Positions 1 through 4,808 of a stretch of 5,063 bases of DNA are shown here, piece by piece. The stretch spans positions 1 through 5,063 of the forward strand of contig CALANC010000241.1 of assembly GCA_937925895.1 (NCBI GenBank), written 5' to 3'. This DNA is from an uncultured Desulfobacterales bacterium. GTDB taxonomy: Bacteria; Desulfobacterota; Desulfobacteria; Desulfobacterales; UBA11574. Made by a program: the position numbers and the translations under genes. Position 1 is the stretch's first letter; the number at the start of each line of letters is the position of its first letter. Under the pieces are notes generated by a model. The model made no database searches. It had not been told where the DNA came from and worked only from the letters and a program-made list of their open reading frames with translations.

Positions 1-113
1 TCTTACCAATATCGCCGATACAATACTCGTTAACAGGTTTTGTGATATCTGCAAAATTTTATGCTACAAATTCCTATTTTTAAATAGCAGAAACTCACAA
101 TATGTGTCTTCTA
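1..113. other. Left-edge non-coding sequence
   Basis: This stretch lies downstream of the broken coiled-coil gene. It contains a TTTTG-TGATATCT-GCAAAA motif at about 39-57, one of the four TGTGATATC copies in the window, and a short AT-only hairpin (CTATTT/AAATAG near 75-88). No terminator with a T-run and no supported gene were found. Confidence 0.4.
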
Positions 114-292
114 TTAGTTTTTCTTTTTGATGGAATTAACCTGTTCCTGGATCGCATCACGCTCGTCCTCAAGGTCGAGCAGCGTTATCATCACAGGTGG
201 TTTTATGGAGTGAGCGGGTAGTTGCAGTTTGGCTTGACTGATTTTCTCTTCGAGCTTCTCAGCCTGTCCTCAAGAATTTTCAGCGAATCCAT
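114..292 (-). pseudogene. Small coiled-coil protein gene, frameshifted
   Basis: Reading the minus strand from an ATG at 292 gives M-D-S-L-K-I-L-E-D-R-L and then leaves frame. About 33 bases in, the -1 frame takes over and reads E-K-L-E-E-K-I-S-Q-A-K, a central LPAHSIKPPVM stretch, then LLDLEDERDAIQEQ and a lysine-rich end, stopping at 114-116. Restoring a single G (CTGAG to CTGGAG near 260) joins both parts into one 59-residue protein with continuous heptad-like charge spacing. This is therefore a real small gene carrying a one-base deletion or a sequencing error, not a chance ORF. It begins 18 bases after the slyD stop on the same strand, so it was probably the second gene of that transcript. 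A weak GAGG lies 11 bases before the ATG. The family is not recognised by name; a soluble helical hairpin is the likely fold. Confidence 0.5.
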
Positions 293-310
293 GACAACAT
301 AACCCTCATT

Positions 311-802
311 TTAGCAGCTGTCCGGTGAACAGTCACATCCACACCCACATCCAGCCAGAGCCTGAATCGGAGTGTCGCTGATGTCCACCACTTCTATGGC
401 AAAGGTGAGTGATTCTCCGGCAAGCGGGTGATTCAGGTCGAAAGTCAGGTTTTCATCATCCATTTTTATGAGCCTGGCCGGTATCTGTTGATCTTCGGGC
501 GTGGAAAAAGTTACGGTGTCGCCCAACTTCGGCTCCACACCCGCGGGAAGTTCGGAGCGGGGTAAAGCATGTACCTTGTTTTCATCGCGCAGACCATAGG
601 CCTCTTCGGGTTTCAGGGTAAATTCCCTTTTTTCATTCAAAGACATATTCATCACGGCATCTTCAAATCCTTTGATCAGCTGTCCCCCACCGATCTGGAA
701 CTCAAGTGGGCGGTGTCCTTCGCTGGTATCGAATACCTCACCCTTTTCAAGCGTTCCGGTGTATGTCACGCTTACGAACAAGCCGTTTTCGACTTTTTGC
801 AT
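311..802 (-). CDS. slyD: SlyD-like FKBP-type peptidyl-prolyl cis-trans isomerase
   Basis: This is a cytoplasmic prolyl isomerase and chaperone of the SlyD group, 163 residues from the chosen start. The FKBP fold opens with VSVTYTGTLEKGEVFDTS (residues 10-27, including the conserved Tyr14, Phe24 and Asp25) and continues with GGGQLIKGFEDA (38-49). The chaperone insert-in-flap domain spans about 70-123, entered through EEAYG. The FKBP strand resumes at LNHPLAGESLTF (123-134), a SlyD signature. The C-terminus is unusual: instead of a His-rich metal-binding tail it ends with five cysteines (152, 154, 156, 158, 163) in an alternating Gly-Cys pattern, probably a metal or thiol site. The start at 802 is chosen because AAAGGAG (809-815) lies 6 bases upstream. 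A longer reading to 865 would run into the -35 box, and the ATG at 808 abuts the ribosome binding site. The broken coiled-coil gene follows downstream. Confidence 0.93.
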   Translation of the reverse strand: MQKVENGLFVSVTYTGTLEKGEVFDTSEGHRPLEFQIGGGQLIKGFEDAVMNMSLNEKREFTLKPEEAYGLRDENKVHALPRSELPAGVEPKLGDTVTFSTPEDQQIPARLIKMDDENLTFDLNHPLAGESLTFAIEVVDISDTPIQALAGCGCGCDCSPDSC

Positions 803-808
803 TTGCAT

Positions 809-815
809 CTCCTTT
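809..815 (-). promoter_or_regulatory. slyD ribosome binding site, decides the start
   Basis: On the minus strand AAAGGAG is followed by six bases and then the ATG at 802. The alternative in-frame ATG at 808 begins directly after AGGAG, which is too close for initiation, so translation should start at 802. Confidence 0.75.
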
Positions 816-837
816 GATTTTATTTGCCAAAGCGTAC

Positions 838-865
838 AACATATAGACGAATTCGGGCAAGTCAA
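838..865 (-). promoter_or_regulatory. Sigma-70-type promoter of slyD
   Basis: On the minus strand TTGACT (860-865, five of six consensus matches) is separated by 16 bases from TATGTT (838-843, four of six). Transcription would begin near 831, leaving a leader of about 30 bases before the slyD ATG at 802. The position also argues against the longer slyD reading that would begin at 865. Confidence 0.55.
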
Positions 866-1531
866 GGTTTTTTAATCCTTTACGAGTTTAATCATCCGCA
901 TTGGGTCCCGGCTACTCGTCATGTGCGAGAAAAACATTGATGGGCGGGATCCTCCAGAGGCGGATAAACATTGACCGTCTGGCCCGGCTTTTGTTTTATT
1001 CCCACACACTCAAATGTTTCATCGAAAAAATGATATCACAAATATTTTAGACCGCTGATATCTACGGTTTTATAGCAGATATTCTAAATGCTGTGATCCG
1101 GTTAAATCCGGCGCGATGGCAGATAGCTTGCAAGAAAGCTAAATATCTTTTAGTTCCAATAGGATGAGATACTATTTAAATGTCGCTCGCTCTTATTAGA
1201 GTTATTGCCAAGTTCAGATTTGCCTCCCGACACTACATCTTGTGTTTTTCCCCTCTCCCTTATTCCGGTTTCCGGGTATTGATTTAGGGCCTGCACCTTA
1301 AATTATCGAAAAGTGAAGCTTTCAAACCGAAACCTAACTTTTGTTTCCTGTTAAATGCTGTTTAGATCCGTATTAAATTGTTGTGATATCTTCTATTCCA
1401 GGCGAACAGACGAACATGTGATATCCATTCCTAACAAAATGGGAGTTGGAGAGATCTGTTCCTGTTGGCCATTTGGTAATTGAATGATTAGTTTCGGGGA
1501 TATCGGATATCAGTCGGATAGCAGAGACATC
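866..1531. other. Long intergenic stretch with GATATC clusters, no clear gene
   Basis: About 670 bases lie between the slyD promoter and the end of the Ada-like gene. No convincing gene is present. GATATC occurs at 1032, 1057, 1385, 1420, 1499 and 1506, and three copies of the 9-mer TGTGATATC lie here (1032-1040 reversed, 1382-1390, 1417-1425). The last two GATATC sites form an exact tandem of GGATATC (1498-1511). A hairpin-like TAGCTT...AAGCTA followed by TTTT lies near 1124-1152. Short open stretches on the minus strand (922-1035) and the plus strand (1355-1483) lack ribosome binding sites. The segment may be a decayed gene region or a regulatory spacer. Confidence 0.6.
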
Positions 1532-2386
1532 CTATATCCGGGTTGCTTCCCAACCCAAAATCACCTTCTTCCTCACCGTCCCCCAGCGGTATCGTTGAAT
1601 CTGACCCGATTTTGCAATTACCCGATGACAAGGGATCAGATAACCAACCGGATTGACGGCAACCGCGTTAGCAGCGGCACGGAAGGCTTTGGGACGGCCA
1701 ATATAGGCGGCAATATCCTGATAACTTAAAACACGTCCTCTGGGAATAGTTAACAAGGCGCGCCAAACGTTCACTTGAAAATTCGTCCCTTTTAGCAGTA
1801 GGTGGAAAGGCCGGAATTTTCGATTTCGTTCCAGCCTGAAAATACGATTCACAACTGGACGGGTACGTGTCCGGTTTTCAACAAATTTAGCTTCTGGCCA
1901 GTTGTGGTGCAACCAACCAAACGCCACTGAATCCTCATTACGATCAACAAAACCAAGATGACAAATTCCCCTGTCGGTTACGGCCAGCAAACATTGCCCA
2001 AATGGTGTCGGATGGAAACCATACTCGATTTTCAAGTCTGCTCCCATCTGCTTATATTCTCCGGGTGTCATCGCCTCGAAAGTAACAAAAAGATCATGCA
2101 GACGACTGGGGCCGGAAAGTCCCGCCTCCAGAGAGGTTTCGAGAAGCGTTCCGGATTCGATCAGTTTCTCCTTGGTGTATTCGAGAGTCAAATGCTGCAG
2201 AAATTGGATGGGACTGATACCGGCCCATCGTTTGAACAACCTATTGAAATGATATTTGCTTAAGTGTGCACTTTCTGCAATTTTATCCAATGCGGGCTGA
2301 GATTTAAAGTGTCCCTCTAGATAACGTATTGCCTTTTCTATCCGTCTATAATCATCAACCTGTTGAGAAAAACCCTCGTTATCCAT
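1532..2386 (-). CDS. ada: Ada-like AraC-family regulator fused to methylated-DNA-[protein]-cysteine S-methyltransferase
   Basis: This 284-residue protein combines transcription control with direct repair of O6-alkylguanine by suicide transfer of the alkyl group to its own cysteine. An AraC-type double helix-turn-helix covers about residues 16-112 (first helix pair 32-51, second 83-103, ending in MTPGEYK). The alkyltransferase follows: a variable ribonuclease-H-like part from about 113 to 198, then FQVNVWRALLTIPRGRVLSY, an IGRPKAFRAAANAVAVNP arginine-finger helix, and the active-site IPCHRV with acceptor Cys253. The closing YRWGTVRKKVILGWE is typical. The N-terminal zinc domain of E. coli Ada (phosphotriester sensor) is absent, so any methylation sensing must differ; the length fits this shortened subgroup. 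The residue before YRWG is Arg, where related proteins usually have Gly. GGAGG (2393-2397) lies 6 bases before the ATG, which fixes the start. The gene appears monocistronic. Confidence 0.92.
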   Translation of the reverse strand: MDNEGFSQQVDDYRRIEKAIRYLEGHFKSQPALDKIAESAHLSKYHFNRLFKRWAGISPIQFLQHLTLEYTKEKLIESGTLLETSLEAGLSGPSRLHDLFVTFEAMTPGEYKQMGADLKIEYGFHPTPFGQCLLAVTDRGICHLGFVDRNEDSVAFGWLHHNWPEAKFVENRTRTRPVVNRIFRLERNRKFRPFHLLLKGTNFQVNVWRALLTIPRGRVLSYQDIAAYIGRPKAFRAAANAVAVNPVGYLIPCHRVIAKSGQIQRYRWGTVRKKVILGWEATRI

Positions 2387-2392
2387 ATTTGT

Positions 2393-2397
2393 CCTCC
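2393..2397 (-). promoter_or_regulatory. Ribosome binding site of the Ada-like gene
   Basis: GGAGG on the minus strand sits six bases before the ATG at 2384-2386. No other in-frame start has comparable support. Confidence 0.7.
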
Positions 2398-2424
2398 ATT
2401 TTTGTTCCTCTCGTTCTCATAGCC

Positions 2425-2480
2425 GAATCTACTTATTATTGCCACCCGAATCTTGCTCTAAATGAATTCCTGAATCTTGC
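2425..2480 (-). promoter_or_regulatory. Three phased direct repeats over the Ada-like gene promoter
   Basis: On the plus strand GAATCT begins at 2425, 2448 and 2472, which are 23 and 24 bases apart. The last two copies extend to the nine-base GAATCTTGC, and each copy is preceded by CC one or two bases upstream. Read on the minus strand the unit is GCAAGATTC. A candidate promoter overlaps them: TTTAGA (2457-2462), 16 bases, then AATAAT (2435-2440). One repeat therefore sits upstream of -35, one in the spacer and one just after -10. This resembles an operator array for an AraC-type protein, and the Ada-like product itself is the obvious candidate. That assignment is inference. Confidence 0.4.
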
Positions 2481-2561
2481 ATGAAAATTGATGAAAATCT
2501 TTAAGGCACTTAATTGAAGCCGGTTTGAACTTTTTAATCGGTTTGGTTCATTGGATACTTG

Positions 2562-2615
2562 CCCTGTTAAATTCCGCCTGAAGGCGCACCTTCCAAGGCG
2601 AGGGATTTAACAGGG
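2562..2615. repeat. 54-base palindromic element (REP/MITE-like)
   Basis: The arms are CCCTGTTAAATTC (2562-2574) and GGATTTAACAGGG (2603-2615), 13 pairs with one G-T wobble. Inside, CGCCT (2575-2579) pairs with AGGCG (2596-2600), and GAAGG (2580-2584) pairs with CCTTC (2589-2593) around a CGCA loop. Two-base bulges lie on the right arm only. The total is 23 pairs. Neither side is followed by a T-run, so it is not a standard intrinsic terminator. Its sharp ends and isolated position suggest a dispersed palindromic repeat or miniature mobile element, but copy number elsewhere is unknown. Confidence 0.55.
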
Positions 2616-2618
2616 TAA

Positions 2619-2676
2619 AAATTTGAGATTTATTTGTTATTTGGTGCCTGTAATTTGGATTTATAAATTCAAATTT
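2619..2676. repeat. AT-rich inverted repeat next to the palindrome
   Basis: AAATTTGAGATTTAT (2619-2633) faces ATAAATTCAAATTT (2663-2676), 14 pairs with a single bulged base and a loop of 29 bases. It starts three bases after the 54-base palindrome. In sequence this AT-rich, the pairing could partly be chance. Confidence 0.35.
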
Positions 2677-2800
2677 GATATGAATACGCCGTTGCTAGGG
2701 CGAAAACCTAGTTAAAATTCTGCCTTTAAAAAAATTTTATCCAGACTTACCTAGCTGTGGATTGCGATCAAAATTAGGGGACGAAACTTGAGGACATGAT

Positions 2801-3232
2801 TTATGGTAGGATTTTCATTACTTTTGGCCGATAGGCATCTTTTTTGGCCATCTTGTTCCCCATAGATCTGACGAACAGAATTGAAATTCCGAAAAAGAAA
2901 AACCCGATAATCGCCGAAAATATTGAGGCATCAAAACCAAACCGGGGGGCCATTTTATCGCCGATCAAGGCACCGCCCAGCAAAACCAGAATCGGGAACA
3001 CGTAAAGTAAAAAAGTAGCTCGTAACAGCGGAGATGTTTCAAAACTAAGAACGACCTTTTGTCCCACCTTAGCACCCGCGTTATTTATCGCCTCCACTTC
3101 CATTTCCTTTCCTCCGCCAACAACATGGCAGGCGCTTTTTGCACCACATGACTTACAGGCGTCGGTTTTTTTCGTTGTAACCCATGCGGTAGTGGATTCG
3201 ACTTTCGTTACAATTCCCTGTTCGGTTGGCAT
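2801..3232 (-). CDS. rseC: RseC/MucC-family (SoxR-reducing system) membrane protein
   Basis: The 143-residue protein matches the RseC/MucC family in layout. A short soluble N-terminal domain opens with EQGIVTKVESTTAWV, followed by a cysteine cluster CKSCGAKSAC (Cys26, Cys29, Cys35) next to His36. A second beta-rich stretch, VGQKVVLSFETSPLLRA, leads into two transmembrane helices at about 72-90 and 103-121 and a basic tail. In other bacteria RseC acts in the inner membrane, in the reducing system for SoxR or in sigma-E control, and in some lineages it accompanies Rnf electron-transport complexes. No rnf or rpoE genes are visible here, so the partner is unknown. The ATG at 3230-3232 has GAGG (3241-3244) eight bases upstream and lies in the loop of a GTTGG/CCAAC hairpin. 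The gene is divergent from the diiron protein gene on the right. Confidence 0.85.
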   Translation of the reverse strand: MPTEQGIVTKVESTTAWVTTKKTDACKSCGAKSACHVVGGGKEMEVEAINNAGAKVGQKVVLSFETSPLLRATFLLYVFPILVLLGGALIGDKMAPRFGFDASIFSAIIGFFFFGISILFVRSMGNKMAKKDAYRPKVMKILP

Positions 3233-3306
3233 ACCAACAGCCTCAATTAAATAAAGATTCCTGCTTTGAAGTTCATGTTTTCCAAAATGTAATAGACAAA
3301 TATTGT

Positions 3307-3312
3307 ATTATA
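3307..3312 (-). promoter_or_regulatory. Candidate -10 box for the RseC-like gene
   Basis: A perfect TATAAT lies on the minus strand about 75 bases upstream of the RseC-like ATG. No good -35 is found at 16-18 bases (TTTTTG or CTTTTT only), so the promoter may be weak or activator-dependent. Confidence 0.3.
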
Positions 3313-3338
3313 AACTAATACTTGATCCCAAAAAGTCA

Positions 3339-3398
3339 CTAGCCCGGATATTTTTTCACTATTGCTTCTACGGCAGTTTTGATTTCTTCTATTTTCAT
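3339..3398 (-). other. 19-codon ORF with a good ribosome binding site; leader peptide or gene remnant
   Basis: On the minus strand an ATG at 3396-3398 is preceded by GAGG (3404-3407) at five bases and reads MKIEEIKTAVEAIVKKYPG before TAG and TGA in succession. The peptide is a clean amphipathic helix. It resembles the first helix of small nucleotidyltransferase-fold proteins, and the two stops are followed in frame by Leu-Phe-Gly, which is reminiscent of the LFGS motif of that fold. It could be the decayed start of such a gene, or a real short leader upstream of the RseC-like gene, 107 bases away on the same strand. Both readings are inference from a very short sequence. Confidence 0.3.
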
Positions 3399-3450
3399 TT
3401 TTGCCTCATACGTTTAAAAAATTGTCTTGAGTTTCAATTTAAACCGTTCA

Positions 3451-3473
3451 ATATTATAATGTGAATTTAATAT
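3451..3473 (+). promoter_or_regulatory. Candidate -10 within a PerR/Fur-like palindrome
   Basis: TATAAT at 3455-3460 is a good -10 for the diiron protein gene, with a poor -35 (TTTCAA, 3432-3437) at 17 bases. It lies inside an imperfect palindrome of two ten-base arms around GTG (8 of 10 positions symmetric, ATATTA facing TAATAT). AT-rich palindromes with this spacing of TAAT-type half-sites resemble PerR/Fur-family operators. PerR-type control of rubrerythrins is known in sulfate reducers. The low sequence complexity makes the call tentative. Confidence 0.3.
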
Positions 3474-3509
3474 ACACACCACCTAAATTTCCAAAAAGGA
3501 AAGAATACC

Positions 3510-4013
3510 ATGGAAGAAAACACTACCCTTGATATCCTGAAACAGGCCATATTGCTGGAAAGAAGAGGTAAAACTTTTTATCAGAATGTTGCAGAAAAAT
3601 CCGACAACAGGGCTGTTCGGGATGTTTTTAAAATGATGGCAGAAGAAGAACAGAAACACATAGAAACTCTGTCGGAACAGTTCAAAGCGTATCTCCGGGG
3701 AAAAAAAATCATCCCTGCCACTTATAGTGATACAGCCAACACAAGCGTGACAAAAAAGGTCTTAACTCAGGAAATCAAGGAAAAAATTTCCGCCGCCGGT
3801 TTTGAAGCCGCCGCGATCTCCGCCGCGATATCGATGGAAAAACAGGCGGTGAAGCTTTACTCTGATAGTGCGCAAACCACAACTGATCCCGAAGCCAAAG
3901 CTCTATATGAGTGGCTTGTAGGCTGGGAACGTGAGCACTTGAATCTTCTTATTGATATCGACAATGCCTTGAAAGAAAAAGTTTGGTTTGATAATCAATT
4001 CTGGCCTTTTTAG
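3510..4013 (+). CDS. Rubrerythrin-like ferritin-family diiron protein without rubredoxin domain
   Basis: This 167-residue cytoplasmic protein is a four-helix bundle of the ferritin-like/rubrerythrin superfamily. The diiron ligand pattern is complete: Glu17 in helix one (LLERRGKTFY), Glu47-x-x-His50 in helix two (EEEQKH), Glu110 in helix three (SMEKQAVKLY) and Glu140-x-x-His143 in helix four (WEREHL). The linker at about 62-90 joins the two helix pairs. No CxxC pairs are present, so the electron donor must be a separate protein. The C-terminus WFDNQFWPF is aromatic-rich and appears typical of this subgroup. The likely role is peroxide or oxygen reduction or iron handling; the exact activity cannot be read from sequence. 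AAGGA (3496-3500) precedes the ATG by nine bases. A full rubrerythrin gene follows about 190 bases downstream on the same strand, supporting a shared oxygen-defence role. Confidence 0.88.
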   Translation: MEENTTLDILKQAILLERRGKTFYQNVAEKSDNRAVRDVFKMMAEEEQKHIETLSEQFKAYLRGKKIIPATYSDTANTSVTKKVLTQEIKEKISAAGFEAAAISAAISMEKQAVKLYSDSAQTTTDPEAKALYEWLVGWEREHLNLLIDIDNALKEKVWFDNQFWPF

Positions 4014-4204
4014 CACAGATACTTTCATCAACAATCCTCTTCTGAATTGTATCTGGAAGGTCGATTTATTTCGTCTCAAATAAAAAAAAGATGTTGATAC
4101 GAACAATCATTTATCCTAAGAATAGAATGCTTATGACTTTGCAAGAGAAAATATTTTTATAGACTCGCAGGTCATTTCAATATTAATCTCAAGGAGGTAT
4201 GTTA
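4014..4204 (+). other. Spacer between the two diiron protein genes
   Basis: About 190 bases without an ORF. CAGATAC (4016-4022) faces GTATCTG (4049-4055), and ATCAACA (4027-4033) faces TGTTGAT (4092-4098). The two stems interleave, so they are mutually exclusive or form a pseudoknot-like arrangement. AAAATATTTT (4148-4157) is a perfect ten-base palindrome just upstream of the rbr leader. No typical terminator for the upstream gene is visible. Confidence 0.4.
4191..4198 (+). promoter_or_regulatory. rbr ribosome binding site, decides the start
   Basis: AAGGAGGT is a near-perfect Shine-Dalgarno sequence. The in-frame ATG at 4199 touches it directly, whereas the ATG at 4205 stands seven bases after GGAGG. 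Initiation at 4205 is therefore expected. Confidence 0.8.
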
Positions 4205-4699
4205 ATGAGTAAAACAAAAGAAAACTTGCAGGAGGCTTTTGCCGGAGAATCCCAGGCGAACAGAACCTACCTTGCCTTCTCAAAAAAGGCAGACAAGGAA
4301 GGGTATACGCAAATTGCCAAATTGTTTAGAGCTGCTGCTGAAGCCGAAACGATTCACGCTCATGCACACCTGAGCGCCATGGGGGGTATCGGAACGACTC
4401 AAGAAAACCTAACGGAGGCAATTGCTGGCGAAACCCACGAATTTAAACATATGTATCCTGCTATGATTGAAGAATCCAAGCAAGAGGGAGACAAAGCGGC
4501 TGAACGGTCTTTTTCATACGCCAACGAGGTTGAAAAGGTTCATGCCGGGCTCTATCAAAAAGCACTCGAAAACTTAGACTCACTTGAAGAAGTTGATTAT
4601 TACGTTTGTTCCGTGTGTGGGTACACATGCGAGGATGAACCGCCTGATACGTGTCCGGTGTGCAGTTCCAAGGCCAAAGTTTTTTTTAAAGTGGATTGA
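4205..4699 (+). CDS. rbr: Rubrerythrin
   Basis: Rubrerythrin is a cytoplasmic peroxidase of anaerobes that reduces hydrogen peroxide to water with electrons passed through its own rubredoxin-like iron site. The 164-residue protein has the full set of diiron ligands in the N-terminal ferritin-like domain: Glu15 (FAGESQANRTY), Glu48-x-x-His51 (EAETIHAHAHL), Glu76 and Glu79 (AGETHEF), and Glu110-x-x-His113 (NEVEKVH). The C-terminal rubredoxin-like domain carries Cys135-x-x-Cys138 and Cys150-x-x-Cys153 (VCSVCGY and CPVCSS) and ends FFKVD. The length is slightly shorter than the 191-residue Desulfovibrio protein, as is common for the compact class. The start at 4205 follows from the ribosome binding site. 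A weak promoter may lie near 4133-4163 (ATGACT and TATAGA). A strong hairpin lies 25 bases past the stop. Confidence 0.96.
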   Translation: MSKTKENLQEAFAGESQANRTYLAFSKKADKEGYTQIAKLFRAAAEAETIHAHAHLSAMGGIGTTQENLTEAIAGETHEFKHMYPAMIEESKQEGDKAAERSFSYANEVEKVHAGLYQKALENLDSLEEVDYYVCSVCGYTCEDEPPDTCPVCSSKAKVFFKVD

Positions 4700-4723
4700 C
4701 ACCTGAATGTTGCACGAGTCGAA

Positions 4724-4770
4724 GATTTCCATAGGGAAGGCATGCTTTAAATGCCTTCTTTGTGGAAATT
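4724..4770 (+). terminator. 20-bp hairpin in the rbr 3' region, terminator or RNA-stability element
   Basis: The arms at 4724-4743 and 4751-4770 pair without interruption around a seven-base loop (GCTTTAA): 16 Watson-Crick pairs and four G-U pairs. The G-U pairs exist only in plus-strand RNA; the complementary strand would have A-C mismatches there. The element therefore appears built for the rbr transcript. It lacks a clean following T-run (only a loose TTTAGTTATTTATTCTTT), so intrinsic termination is uncertain; protection of the 3' end is an alternative. Confidence 0.5.
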
Positions 4771-4808
4771 AAACGCTTTAGTTATTTATTCTTTACGATA
4801 TGGTGCTT

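Larger units (their letters stand above)
2387..2800. other. Intergenic region with promoter repeats and palindromes
   Basis: This 414-base spacer separates two minus-strand genes. Its left part holds the Ada-like gene promoter and repeats. Its centre holds a 54-base palindrome (2562-2615) and an adjoining AT-rich inverted repeat (2619-2676). A small CTAGG/CCTAG hairpin with a seven-base loop lies at 2695-2711. CGGTTTG occurs twice, 18 bases apart (2521 and 2539). No ORF with a ribosome binding site was seen, and no classical terminator for the RseC-like gene could be identified. Confidence 0.6.

Noticed and set aside
2..130. Plus-strand frame open from the window edge for about 43 codons
   Set aside because: AT-rich, low-complexity product that overlaps the end of the minus-strand coiled-coil gene; probably chance.
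803..865. N-terminal extension of SlyD starting at 865
   Set aside because: It would start within the -35 box and has no ribosome binding site; the ATG at 802 is well placed behind AAAGGAG.
1124..1152. TAGCTT/AAGCTA hairpin followed by TTTT as a plus-strand terminator
   Set aside because: The stem is weak and bulged, and there is no plus-strand gene for it to terminate.
1085..1378. TAAATGCTGT repeated at 1085 and 1352, and CCTGTTAAAT shared with the palindrome at 2563
   Set aside because: Isolated ten-base matches are expected by chance in 5 kb of AT-rich DNA.
1355..1483. 42-residue plus-strand ORF in the slyD-ada spacer
   Set aside because: No ribosome binding site, unrecognisable cysteine-rich product, and a length expected by chance.
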